Assembly: GCF_026163565.1 (NCBI RefSeq) | Contig: NZ_JAPDKN010000049.1 | Coordinates: 1 to 32,481, forward strand | Reading direction: 5' to 3' | Origin: Chryseobacterium sp. YIM B08800 | GTDB taxonomy: Bacteria > Bacteroidota > Bacteroidia > Flavobacteriales > Weeksellaceae | Length of the DNA: 32,481 bases | In this document: positions 24,526 to 32,430 of the stretch, in pieces | Layout: each line of letters begins with the position of its first letter | How positions within the stretch are numbered: position 1 is the first letter of the stretch | Made by a program: the position numbers and the translations under genes | The notes under the pieces: generated by a model | Database searches by the model: none | The model's input: the letters and a program-made list of their open reading frames with translations, nothing else | What the model was told of the DNA's origin: nothing

Positions 24526-24657
24526 GATGATGGAAGCTTGATGATGGAAGTCCGACAAGTGCCATTTTCTTAGATAGGTAAAACTTTCACTATTTAGACA
24601 ATTTCTGATTTGATGGCTAAATAAACCTCCAGCTTCAGACATCCATCTTCCAGCCAA
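24526..24657. repeat. Intergenic GATGGAAG-type repeat between convergent genes
   Basis: GGATGATGGAAGCTTGATGATGGAAG holds two GATGATGGAAG-like units around 24526-24550, and TCCAGCTTCAGACATCCATCTTCCAGCC (24628-24655) is roughly their inverse. The same motif family occurs at 31075-31095. The two sides could pair weakly, acting as a terminator for the helix-hairpin-helix gene and topB. Confidence 0.4.
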
Positions 24658-26781
24658 TTAAATTAAGACTGTTAAAAATTCAGGTGATAGCGTAACAACT
24701 CCTTCTGTCAAACTTTCAGGATGAGTGGTGAATCCTTTTAATTTTGAGGTTTTTCCTTTTAAAACCAAATCCATCAATTGTTTATCTGAAAGTTTTTTAC
24801 CGAAAATTTCAAATGAAACTTTAAAGCCGCAGTTTTTAAAATCGGAACATCCGACTGCGGTTTTTCCTTTCATCAGATTGTGTGATTTACATTTCGGACA
24901 TTGTGTTTCTTCCCAAGACTGTAATTCTTTTTTTACAGCCGGTTCACGTTTTTTCTTTTCTTTAACCTCTTCTTTTTCTTCATGCAACGTGAAAACTTTT
25001 GCCTTTCCGTCAACAACCTTTTTGGTCAATTCGGTCACCATTTGTATCAATTCGTCCTTGAATTGATTCGCTTCGTATTCACCACTTTCAATTTTTCGAA
25101 GTTTTAACTCCCACTCCCCTGTTAATTCCGGGCTTTTCAGCAATTCATCTTCAATGGTGTCGATTAGCTGAATTCCGGTTTGGGTAGCAATCAGATTTTT
25201 TCTTTTCTTCTCGATATACTTTCGTTTGAAAAGTGTTTCGATAATGTTTGCACGAGTTGACGGTCTTCCAATTCCGTTATTTTTCAACATCTCACGAAGT
25301 TCTTCATCATCCACTTGCTTTCCGGCAGTTTCCATTGCTCGAAGCAAAGTTGCTTCCGTGTAGGGTTTTGGCGGCGAAGTTTTTCCCTGATGAATCATCG
25401 GTTCGTGTGGTCCTGTTTCCCCTACTTTAAATTCAGGGATCGTCTGTTCTTCTTCCTTATCTTTTTCTTTATCCGTAGGTTCTTCTTTGGCATCTTTTGC
25501 ATAAACCGCTCTCCAACCCGGTTCGAGGATCTGTCTTCCGCTTGTTTTAAAAGGAATTGTTCCCACCTGAGCTTCAACCAAAGTATTTGAAATTTTACAT
25601 TCAGGATAAAAAACGGCGATAAAACGCTTCGCAATTAAATCATAAATCAATTTCTCTTCTCTAGTCAAACTTTGAGAAGGCGGAATTTCGGTCGGAATAA
25701 TTGCGTGGTGGTCGGTTACTTTTGCATCATCAAACACCGCTTTCGATTTTGGAATCGGTTGTTCCAGCAAAGGTGAAATCAAATCTTTGTAAATAACCAT
25801 ACTTTGAAGAATCCCTCCGATTTTCGGGTATAAGCTTTCCGATAGATACGTTGTATCAACACGCGGATAAGTGACGTGTTTTTTCTCGTAAAGACTCTGA
25901 ATATATTTTAAAGTACTGTCTGCAGAGTACCCAAACTTCTTATTGGCTTCAACCTGAAGTCCTGTTAAATCAAACAATCTTGGATTTTTTTCTTTTCCTT
26001 CTTTAATTTCAAATGAAAGAATTTCAAAAGCATTCAGCTTCAGATATTCCAAACCTTTTTCAGCTCGGTCTAATGTTTTTAAACGGTCAATCGCTGCGTT
26101 GAAAATAACGTCACGGTATTTTGTTTTCAGCTCCCAATATTCTTCGGTTGTGAATGCATCAATTTCTTTCTGACGCTGAACCAACATCGCCAAAGTCGGA
26201 GTTTGTACTCTTCCAATCGATAAAACGGCTTTATTTCCTCCAAATTTTTTAGTGAAAAGTCGCGTTGCATTGATTCCCAACAACCAGTCTCCTATTGCTC
26301 TTGCATTTCCTGCTAGATAAAGATTTTTGTAATCTTCGGCTGGTTTTAATTTTTCAAAACCTTCTTTAATCGCTTCTTCTGTCAATGATGAAATCCACAA
26401 ACGTTGTACAGGTTTATCGCATTTTGCTTTCTGCAAAACCCAACGCTGAATAAGTTCACCTTCTTGACCGGCATCCCCGCAATTAATGACCTCATCACAT
26501 TCGGCTACCAATTTCTCGATTACCTTAAACTGATTTTCAACGCCTTTGTTTGGAATTAATTTGATTCCGAAACTTTGAGGAATGATCGGCAACAAAAACA
26601 AATTCCAGGATTTGTATTGCGGGCCGTAATCGTGAGGTTCTTTCAGGGTGCAAAGATGTCCGAAAGTCCATGTCACACAATAGCCGTTTCCTTCCATATA
26701 GCCTTGTTTAGGCATGGTTGCGCCCAATACTTTGGCAATATCTCTGGCAACACTAGGTTTTTCGGCAATACAAAGTTTCAT
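24658..26781 (-). CDS. topB: DNA topoisomerase III (type IA)
   Basis: 707 residues from the ATG at 26781 (MKLCIAEKPSVARDIAKVLG), where the Toprim domain begins; an upstream ATG at 26859 adds an unrelated leader. The Toprim motifs are EKPSVA (E7) and CGDAGQEGEL (D103, E107). The catalytic tyrosine is Y305 in VTYPRVDT, where many relatives have YPRTDS. RVQTPTLAML (191-200) and GIGRPSTRANIIETL near 550 are also typical. The C-terminal CPKC and later Cys residues resemble a zinc ribbon, and a Lys/Glu-rich linker precedes it. It relaxes and decatenates DNA through a single-strand break. Confidence 0.95.
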   Translation of the reverse strand: MKLCIAEKPSVARDIAKVLGATMPKQGYMEGNGYCVTWTFGHLCTLKEPHDYGPQYKSWNLFLLPIIPQSFGIKLIPNKGVENQFKVIEKLVAECDEVINCGDAGQEGELIQRWVLQKAKCDKPVQRLWISSLTEEAIKEGFEKLKPAEDYKNLYLAGNARAIGDWLLGINATRLFTKKFGGNKAVLSIGRVQTPTLAMLVQRQKEIDAFTTEEYWELKTKYRDVIFNAAIDRLKTLDRAEKGLEYLKLNAFEILSFEIKEGKEKNPRLFDLTGLQVEANKKFGYSADSTLKYIQSLYEKKHVTYPRVDTTYLSESLYPKIGGILQSMVIYKDLISPLLEQPIPKSKAVFDDAKVTDHHAIIPTEIPPSQSLTREEKLIYDLIAKRFIAVFYPECKISNTLVEAQVGTIPFKTSGRQILEPGWRAVYAKDAKEEPTDKEKDKEEEQTIPEFKVGETGPHEPMIHQGKTSPPKPYTEATLLRAMETAGKQVDDEELREMLKNNGIGRPSTRANIIETLFKRKYIEKKRKNLIATQTGIQLIDTIEDELLKSPELTGEWELKLRKIESGEYEANQFKDELIQMVTELTKKVVDGKAKVFTLHEEKEEVKEKKKREPAVKKELQSWEETQCPKCKSHNLMKGKTAVGCSDFKNCGFKVSFEIFGKKLSDKQLMDLVLKGKTSKLKGFTTHPESLTEGVVTLSPEFLTVLI

Positions 26782-26866
26782 GAATAGTCGGGATTTTTGA
26801 AGAAGGGCAAAAGTCGGGATTTTTTTTGGAATTGTAAGGTTTATTAGAAATAAACTCAAAATCTAT

Positions 26867-27388
26867 CTAATAGTTAATTTTTTTAAAGATTAATATTCCT
26901 ATAACCGCAAAAAGAATTAATAGAATAAAATAGATACTTATATCAATAAACACTAATTTATATTTATCCATGATTGACCAAATCATGGAACCTAATCCAA
27001 ATACCAATCCTAGAATAGAAATATACGGTGTAAGCTTTTGGTTTTTCAAAGTAATTTCTTTCAATTTATAATCTAAAGCTTTCAAATCTTTTTCTTTCTG
27101 TTTTTCTAAATTAAGTGAATCTTCATACTCGTCCCAACTATTAAATCTAAGGATATTTTTTCCTTTTTCTGAAATGCCTGTGACTGTTGTCGTCCCCGTA
27201 TTATTTTTTGATGTGTATATTAATCCCTCATCTTTCAAACTATTAATAGCTTTCCCAAAATATTTTTTATAGTCTTCATAATTCTCCATTACACTATAAA
27301 GTTTCGATTCAAATTGAAATATATTATGTGTTTGGCTCATGTCTTTTACAAATACTAAAATTTTAAATTTTAAATAATTTTCCTCCAT
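26867..27388 (-). CDS. Hypothetical protein with winged-helix-like start, coiled coil and two membrane segments
   Basis: 173 residues, no family recognised. Residues about 5-85 (YFGKAINSLKDEGLIYTSK, then GTTTVTGISEKGKNILRF) resemble a small winged-helix domain. Residues 90-118 are a charged coiled coil, and two hydrophobic segments follow at about 120-140 and 147-168, so the C-terminus is in the membrane and the N-terminus in the cytoplasm. The last residues FKKINY are basic. It lies upstream of topB on the same strand with an 85-base gap, and a terminator at 27452 separates it from the DUF2652 gene. A membrane-tethered regulator is possible but unproven. Confidence 0.7.
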   Translation of the reverse strand: MEENYLKFKILVFVKDMSQTHNIFQFESKLYSVMENYEDYKKYFGKAINSLKDEGLIYTSKNNTGTTTVTGISEKGKNILRFNSWDEYEDSLNLEKQKEKDLKALDYKLKEITLKNQKLTPYISILGLVFGLGSMIWSIMDKYKLVFIDISIYFILLILFAVIGILIFKKINY

Positions 27389-27451
27389 AAGATATATTAA
27401 TTCTCAAATCTAAACAACTTTATGTAATTGAGCATAATCAATTATACATCT

Positions 27452-27477
27452 AAAAAACGCCCGAATTTCTCCGGACG
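27452..27477 (-). terminator. Intrinsic terminator for the DUF2652 gene
   Basis: On the minus strand CGTCCG pairs with CGGGCG (one G-U pair) around GAGAAATT and is followed by six T residues. It begins 39 bases after the stop at 27517. Confidence 0.8.
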
Positions 27478-27516
27478 CTAACAAAGGCAAATAACAAGGA
27501 ATTAATAATAAATTTG

Positions 27517-28071
27517 CTAATCTATATTTCCAAAATATTGAATTGCTCCAACATCTGAAACATGCATTTGATCTTCGTTTAAAACATATTCTTTATTCTG
27601 AGCATTTTCCAGAAAAGAATGACTGTACAAAGCGTAAGAAGGCTCTTCGGTTAAGCCGTTTTTCAGCATTTGATGCGCTTCTACAATAGGTTTTCCATAG
27701 AGTTTTTTGAAACTTCCAATATTATATTGTGAAAATTTTCCGTAGTGAACAATGAATTTTAATGACAATTCAATGGTTGTATTCAACATTTCGCTTAATT
27801 TCTGAATTTTCATATTGAAAGCATTTCTCATATTTTTCAGCATTCCCGAAATCTTTTTGTACGAAGGTTGGTTGTCGTAGCGATAAAATAAAATCGCATC
27901 GCCCTCAATTTCTGAAATATTAAAATACTGATTGTTTACATCAATCAAAATAGAAAGTAGTTGTTTTACAATATATTCTCCGGTATAAAGTTTTGTATTG
28001 AACACAAATTCAGTAAATCCACTGAAATCAGGAATCAAAATAATTCCGCTGTTGATGTTTGTATTCTCCAT
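27517..28071 (-). CDS. DUF2652 protein (nucleotide-cyclase-like fold)
   Basis: 184 residues. The start GIILIPDFSGFTEFV, followed by ISEIEGDAILFY and later FIVHYG and YGKPIVEAHQMLKNG, has the layout of class III nucleotide-cyclase-like domains, which I recall as DUF2652 in Bacteroidota. The aspartates in PDFSGF and EGDA sit where cyclases bind metal, but the substrate-specifying residues are not clearly kept, so activity is uncertain. There is no signal peptide. It has its own terminator at 27452, and the metallophosphoesterase gene lies 85 bases upstream on the same strand. Confidence 0.8.
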   Translation of the reverse strand: MENTNINSGIILIPDFSGFTEFVFNTKLYTGEYIVKQLLSILIDVNNQYFNISEIEGDAILFYRYDNQPSYKKISGMLKNMRNAFNMKIQKLSEMLNTTIELSLKFIVHYGKFSQYNIGSFKKLYGKPIVEAHQMLKNGLTEEPSYALYSHSFLENAQNKEYVLNEDQMHVSDVGAIQYFGNID

Positions 28072-28156
28072 AATTTTTTGGTTTTGAAAACCTTTACTTT
28101 TCTAGACGGAGAAGACTTTCTTTTACTTTAAAAATTCTGTGATTTTCTGTTTAAAA

Positions 28157-28903
28157 TTAAATTTCAATAATCAATTCTTTCTCATAACCATTATATTTTT
28201 CAGTAATATAGCCATGCGGATTGCAAATAATTTCGGTCTCTCCTATTTTGTATCTCGTAGGCGTGTGAATATGACCGTGAATCCAGTAAAGAGGTTGATG
28301 TTCTGAAATAAAATCTTCAAGATTGGAAGCATACGCCGAAGTAACCGGATCTTTTTTAAAGTGCTCAGGAACCGATTGTAAACCTGGAGCGTGATGCGTA
28401 ACCACAATGTTTTTTAATCCTTTTGAATTTTCCAGACTTTCTTTGAGCCATTGTCTTGAAAACTGATGAATTTTAAAAGTATCAATACTTCGCATTTTTG
28501 AATAAGAAGGATCTCTTCTTATCATTTTATAATCATTCATTTGTGTCTGACAAAGGCTTCCATAAGCCATCGGACTTCCAAATAACGAAAAATCTGTCCA
28601 TAAAGTAGCACCGTGAAATCTTATGTTTTCAATATCAACGAAAGAATCTTCCAATACTTTTACATTGGAATTTTTTGAGGCTTCTTTTATTTTGTTTAAA
28701 GTTTTCGGATAAGAACCTTTGTAATATTCATGGTTTCCTAAGACATAAATCACCGGTTTATCGGGAATTTTAGCTTTAATCCAATCAATTCCTTTCATAC
28801 CTAAATTAATATCTCCTGCCAATACAATAACATCTGCTCTATCAAAAGATAAATCAGACAATCCGAATTCTTGGTGCAAATCGCTGATGATTTGAATTTT
28901 CAT
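28157..28903 (-). CDS. Metallophosphoesterase (calcineurin-like)
   Basis: 248 residues. The five blocks of two-metal phosphoesterases are present in order: ISDLH (D8, H10), VLAGD (D31), LGNHEYY (N57, H58, E59), VVTHHAP and HGHIHTP near the C-terminus. There is no signal peptide, so it is cytoplasmic. The family includes phosphodiesterases and protein phosphatases; the substrate is unknown. It is the last gene before the metN control region and is transcribed away from it. Confidence 0.93.
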   Translation of the reverse strand: MKIQIISDLHQEFGLSDLSFDRADVIVLAGDINLGMKGIDWIKAKIPDKPVIYVLGNHEYYKGSYPKTLNKIKEASKNSNVKVLEDSFVDIENIRFHGATLWTDFSLFGSPMAYGSLCQTQMNDYKMIRRDPSYSKMRSIDTFKIHQFSRQWLKESLENSKGLKNIVVTHHAPGLQSVPEHFKKDPVTSAYASNLEDFISEHQPLYWIHGHIHTPTRYKIGETEIICNPHGYITEKYNGYEKELIIEI

Positions 28904-29032
28904 GAATCTAAAATAATATTATTCTAAGAATTAAAATATTTTTCAATTTGATTAAATTAAAATATAAAATAACGCACTGATTTACAGTAAATTAAATACA
29001 TATTTAAAATTAACACTTAAAAAGTCTATTGT

Positions 29033-29068
29033 TTTGGTAGACTAATAAAAATATATGTTTTATATTTG
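29033..29068 (+). promoter_or_regulatory. Promoter of the metNIQ leader
   Basis: TATATTTG (29061-29068) is a perfect -7 match and TTTG (29033-29036) a -33 match, with a rather long 24-base spacer. Transcription would start near 29075, about 15 bases before the leader ORF. The left part of this intergenic region (28904-29030) is A+T-rich with nothing else recognisable. Confidence 0.6.
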
Positions 29069-29089
29069 CAACCGTATTCAAGTTAGGAA

Positions 29090-29194
29090 ATGGAAATGAA
29101 ATCAAAATTCACCTGCAATTTTATGTCGAAGATGAACATCAATTATATGATGATGTATTGCTGTATGCCTTTGTGTGGGAATTTTAGTGGCTGA
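29090..29194 (+). CDS. Met/Cys-rich leader peptide of the metNIQ operon (candidate attenuator)
   Basis: A 34-codon ORF from the ATG at 29090 to TGA at 29192-29194. It encodes 8 Met (positions 1, 3, 12, 15, 20, 21, 22 and 26) and 4 Cys (9, 24, 25 and 29), including the run YMMMYCCM. It lies between a TATATTTG promoter and a strong terminator (29221-29252) and just before the methionine transporter genes. The composition is far from chance and fits a ribosome-stalling peptide: scarcity of methionyl- or cysteinyl-tRNA would slow the ribosome on codons 20-26. GCCTTT (29167-29172), inside codons 26-28, is complementary to AAAGGC (29221-29226) of the terminator. The regulatory role is inferred. Confidence 0.75.
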   Translation: MEMKSKFTCNFMSKMNINYMMMYCCMPLCGNFSG

Positions 29195-29220
29195 CCTTAC
29201 TTTTATTATAACATATTTTT

Positions 29221-29252
29221 AAAGGCTTTACCACGTTGTAGAGCCTTTTTTT
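29221..29252 (+). terminator. Attenuator terminator upstream of metN
   Basis: AAAGGCTTTAC (29221-29231) pairs with GTAGAGCCTTT (29238-29248), 11 pairs with one G-U, loop CACGTT, followed by seven T residues (29246-29252). It ends 20 bases before the metN ATG, so it must be bypassed for expression from the 29033-29068 promoter. Confidence 0.9.
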
Positions 29253-29271
29253 ATTTAAAAATTAGAGAAAA

Positions 29272-30300
29272 ATGATAGAAATAAAGAATATTTCAAAAAC
29301 ATTTCATCAGAAAAAACAAGCTTTTAAAGCTTTACATAATATCAATTTAACTATCGAAAAAGGTGATATTGTCGGAATTATCGGTTTTTCGGGAGCCGGA
29401 AAAAGTACTTTAATCCGAACTGTTAATTTATTGGAAAGACCTGATGAAGGACAAATTATTATTAACGGAAAAGATTTTACAAAATTAAATTCCAAACAGT
29501 TAGCTCATGAAAGGAAAAAAATAGGAATGATCTTTCAGCATTTTAACCTTCTTTCATCACGAACAGTTTTTGAAAACATTGCACTTCCGCTTGAATTGGA
29601 CAATTTAAGTAAAGATGAAATCAGAGAAAAAGTAAATGAACTTTTAAAAATCGTAGGTCTTGAGGATAAAGCTCACGATTATCCTAAAAGTCTTTCAGGT
29701 GGGCAAAAACAAAGGGTTGCTATTGCAAGAGCTTTAGCCAATGATCCTTATCTTCTGCTTTGTGATGAAGCGACAAGCGCGCTCGATCCTGCAACAACGC
29801 AATCTATTTTAGAACTATTGAGAGACATTAATCATCGTTTAGGAATCACCATTTTACTGATCACCCACGAAATGGAAGTTATCAAGACTGTGTGTAACCA
29901 CGTTGCCGTCATCGACAAAGGACAATTAGTATCAAAAGGAACTTTGAGTGAAATTATTTCCAACAAAGAAAATCCTATTATCAAACAATTTTTAAACTCA
30001 GGTGTTATGACCATACCGCAAGAACTCAACAAAAAACTACAGAAAGAGCCACAAGATGGTTTGTTTCCGTTGATTGAAATCGAACTGAACGAAAGTATCA
30101 GCGTAGAAAAATTACTTTCTGTGATCTACGATCAATATAAAATTCCATATAAACTTCTGAAAGCTGATGTAGAATATTTGGGAGATTCCAATTTCGGAAA
30201 ACTTCTTTTACAGTTACAGGGAGAAGCTGATGAAAATCAAAAAGCGATCTATTATTTTAATCAGAATAACATTCAAAATACAGTAAAAGGTTATGTTTAG
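29272..30300 (+). CDS. metN: Methionine ABC transporter ATP-binding protein
   Basis: 342 residues. Walker A is GFSGAGKST (38-46), signature LSGGQ (141-145), Walker B LLLCDE (161-166), and the H-loop histidine is H199 in ITHE. Residues from about 260 are a NIL domain, the regulatory domain of MetN that binds methionine and causes inhibition when the pool is full. It acts with MetI and MetQ at the inner membrane. Translation is coupled to metI by an 8-base overlap. Transcription is probably controlled by the leader peptide and terminator at 29090-29252. The NIL domain, with the metI and metQ neighbours, makes the assignment firm. Confidence 0.97.
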   Translation: MIEIKNISKTFHQKKQAFKALHNINLTIEKGDIVGIIGFSGAGKSTLIRTVNLLERPDEGQIIINGKDFTKLNSKQLAHERKKIGMIFQHFNLLSSRTVFENIALPLELDNLSKDEIREKVNELLKIVGLEDKAHDYPKSLSGGQKQRVAIARALANDPYLLLCDEATSALDPATTQSILELLRDINHRLGITILLITHEMEVIKTVCNHVAVIDKGQLVSKGTLSEIISNKENPIIKQFLNSGVMTIPQELNKKLQKEPQDGLFPLIEIELNESISVEKLLSVIYDQYKIPYKLLKADVEYLGDSNFGKLLLQLQGEADENQKAIYYFNQNNIQNTVKGYV

Positions 30301-30949
30301 TGATACAGTAATCTCGCTTCTGTCAAAAGGAATTTGGGAAACGGTTTATATGACATTTGTTTCAGGATTTTTCGGTTTTGTTTTGGGTCTTCCTGTTGGA
30401 GTTCTTCTTTTTGTAACCCGAAAAGGACAGCTTTTAGAAAATACAATTTATAACAGAATTCTGTCAATTTTAGTAAATATTTTCAGGTCGATTCCTTTTA
30501 TTATTTTGATTGTCTGGATGATTCCTTTCACAAGATCTTTGGTGGGAACTTCTATCGGAATGAATGCGGCACTCGTTCCTTTAAGCATTGGAGCTGCACC
30601 CTTTATTGCAAGATTGGTTGAAAACAGTCTATTAGAAATCCCGAATGGTTTGATTGAAACCGCAAGAGCTTTAGGAGCCACTCCGTTTCAGATCATTAAA
30701 AAAGTTTTGTTGCCCGAAGCTTTACCATCATTAATCAATAATGCGACAATCACTTTAATAACTCTTGTAGGATATTCTGCAATGGGCGGCGCTGTCGGAG
30801 CCGGTGGATTGGGACAAATTGGTTATCAGTACGGATATATTGGTTATGATGCATTAATCATGAATCTCGTTCTTGGTTTATTGGTCGCTTTGGTTTTTAT
30901 CATTCAGTTTTCAGGTGATCGATTGGCGAAAAGATTTGACCATAGGTGA
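30293..30949 (+). CDS. metI: Methionine ABC transporter permease
   Basis: 218 residues with about five membrane segments. The EAA loop is visible at ENSLLEIPNGLIETARALGATPFQIIKKVLLPEALP, which docks MetN. The start overlaps the metN stop by 8 bases (ATGTTTAG). It moves methionine, and often D-methionine, across the inner membrane using the ATPase MetN. Confidence 0.96.
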   Translation: MFSDTVISLLSKGIWETVYMTFVSGFFGFVLGLPVGVLLFVTRKGQLLENTIYNRILSILVNIFRSIPFIILIVWMIPFTRSLVGTSIGMNAALVPLSIGAAPFIARLVENSLLEIPNGLIETARALGATPFQIIKKVLLPEALPSLINNATITLITLVGYSAMGGAVGAGGLGQIGYQYGYIGYDALIMNLVLGLLVALVFIIQFSGDRLAKRFDHR

Positions 30950-31090
30950 GTTTGAGTGGGAGGGTTTGAGAGTTTTAGCGCTTTAGAGTTTGAATCAACA
31001 AGAACAGATTTATAAAATTTAATAATAGAGATATCTAATTTATAACTTCTCATTATTCAATATTACTGAATAAGCATCCAGCTTCCATCA

Positions 31091-31117
31091 TCCAACGTCC
31101 AACGTCCAACGTCCAAC
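31091..31117. repeat. TCCAACG heptamer tandem repeat between metI and metQ
   Basis: Three perfect TCCAACG units plus TCCAAC. It is preceded by CCAGCTTCCATCATCC, similar to the repeat at 24526-24657. The 193-base metI-metQ gap also holds TATTCA-n7-TGAATA around 31052-31070. The role is unknown; it could affect metQ expression relative to metNI. Confidence 0.75.
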
Positions 31118-31142
31118 TTTTAAAATAAAAAAATAATTTACA

Positions 31143-31952
31143 ATGAAAAATATAAAAATTTTAGGATTAGCAGTAGGTTTGTTGTTGCTTGGAGCGTGTA
31201 ATTCTCCTAAAAAAGATGACCCAAATTTCATCAAAGTAGGAATCACTTCCGGCCCTGAACAGCAGATTGCCGAAACCGCTAAAAAAGTAGCTAAAGAAAA
31301 ATATAATCTCGAAGTAGAACTCGTTTCTTTCAACGATTACGTTATTCCTAACGAAGCATTAAATAATGGGGATATTGATGCGAATGCTTTTCAACATGTT
31401 CCTTATCTCAACGAGCAATCGAAACAACGTGGCTATAAATTAGCAGTAATTGGAAAGACTTTTGTTTATCCGATTGTGGCCTATTCAAAAAAAATTAAAA
31501 ACATCAGTGAACTTCAAAACGGAAGCACAATTGTAATTCCAAATGATCCGACCAACGGCGGCCGTTCTCTCCTACTTTTACAAAAAAATGGATTATTAAA
31601 ATTAAAAGACGGAATTGGCTTACTACCCAAAGTAACTGATATTGCCGAAAACCCAAAACAACTGAAAATTCTTGAAATAGAAGCTCCACAATTACCAAGA
31701 GTTTTGGATGATAAAGAAGTGGTTATTGCTATTATCAATAATAATTTTGCTGCTCAAGCCGGATTGGATGCCGATAAAAACGGGATTTTCAAAGAAGATA
31801 AAGATTCTCCTTACATGAATGTTGTGGTTTCAAGAGAAGACAATAAAAATACAGATAAAGTGAAAAATTTTCTGAAAGCTTATCAGTCGAAAGAAGTTGA
31901 AGATAAAGCTAAAGAGATCTTCAAAGGCGGTGCTGTGAAAGGTTGGAATTAA
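31143..31952 (+). CDS. metQ: Methionine-binding lipoprotein of the ABC transporter (NlpA family)
   Basis: 269 residues. The signal ends in LLLLGAC, placing the lipidated residue at C19. ITSGPEQQIAETAKKVAKEKYNL, QHVPYLNEQSKQRGYKL and IVIPNDPTNGGRSLLLLQKNGL are typical of NlpA/MetQ methionine-binding proteins. It captures methionine outside the inner membrane and delivers it to MetI. It follows metI after 193 bases with a heptamer repeat in the gap, and a terminator at 32086 ends the operon. Confidence 0.96.
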   Translation: MKNIKILGLAVGLLLLGACNSPKKDDPNFIKVGITSGPEQQIAETAKKVAKEKYNLEVELVSFNDYVIPNEALNNGDIDANAFQHVPYLNEQSKQRGYKLAVIGKTFVYPIVAYSKKIKNISELQNGSTIVIPNDPTNGGRSLLLLQKNGLLKLKDGIGLLPKVTDIAENPKQLKILEIEAPQLPRVLDDKEVVIAIINNNFAAQAGLDADKNGIFKEDKDSPYMNVVVSREDNKNTDKVKNFLKAYQSKEVEDKAKEIFKGGAVKGWN

Positions 31953-31990
31953 TGGAGCTATTAGTTGATAGTTGTCAGTTGATGGTTAAA

Positions 31991-32043
31991 TTCCCCTTCC
32001 CTGAAGGGGTGGATTTTTGCGCCAGCAAAAAGACGGGGTAGTT
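31991..32043 (+). repeat. Two-hairpin repeat, copy D
   Basis: Hairpin 1 is CCCCTTC-CCT-GAAGGGG (31993-32009) and hairpin 2 is TTTTTGC-GCCA-GCAAAAA (32014-32031), followed by GACGGGGTAG. Compared with copies A-C, a C-G pair in hairpin 1 has become T-A and the hairpin 2 stem differs, with pairing kept throughout. It lies about 20 kb from the DUF559 gene, next to the end of metQ. Confidence 0.8.
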
Positions 32044-32085
32044 CAGATTTCCTATTCCTACAAAAAAATTCTATTATTATATGCG

Positions 32086-32128
32086 ATGCCGCTTCGGAAA
32101 ACCTTTGCCTCCGGAGCGGTATTTTTTT
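32086..32128 (+). terminator. Intrinsic terminator of the metNIQ operon
   Basis: ATGCCGCTTCGG (32086-32097) pairs with CCGGAGCGGTAT (32111-32122) with two mismatches or wobbles and is followed by a run of T residues (32122-32128). It lies 134 bases past metQ with repeat copy D in between. Confidence 0.8.
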
Positions 32129-32162
32129 ATTTTGAAGTGCTCTGAAAAATGATAGAAATTTA

Positions 32163-32430
32163 GAGTCTGTTTAAATTTTTATTAAATGTTTTTCTATTGC
32201 CTTGTCTTAATTTTGACTACGTCGAAATAGCATTCATCGACTGAAAGGAGATAATCTTCGATTTCTAAATTAAAATAAACTTTGTTTATTCTTATTTTAA
32301 CATTAAGGTATTTAGTTATTTAAGCAGGAAATGGTTAAGAAATCAACACGTTGATTTTGTATTAAGTTTTTTTAAGACAATGATCTTAATTTCTTAATGT
32401 TAAAAATAAATATCAAATTTAAACAGCCTC
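32163..32430. mobile_element. 268-bp MITE-like element with TTA target duplication
   Basis: Ends are GAGTCTGTTTAAATTT (32163-32178) and, on the minus strand, GAGGCTGTTTAAATTT (32430-32415), matching at 15 of 16 positions. TTA flanks both sides (32160-32162 and 32431-32433), the 3-base duplication typical of some IS5-family groups. Inside, TTTTAACATTAAG (32295-32307) is the exact inverse of 32393-32405. A minus-strand frame of 41 codons (32194-32319) ending in DECYFDVVKIKTRQ sits where a transposase C-terminus would be, so this may be an internal-deletion derivative. No complete transposase is present, so movement would need one elsewhere. The right end recurs at 1-45. Beyond the element (32434-32481) nothing is recognised. 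Confidence 0.7.

Noticed and set aside
24725..25634. Plus- and minus-strand small frames inside topB
   Set aside because: They overlap conserved topoisomerase motifs and show no sign of independent expression.
29030..29272. A SAM riboswitch upstream of metN
   Set aside because: I could not find the conserved core of known SAM riboswitch classes, and a Met-rich leader ORF explains the region better. A covariance search would settle it.
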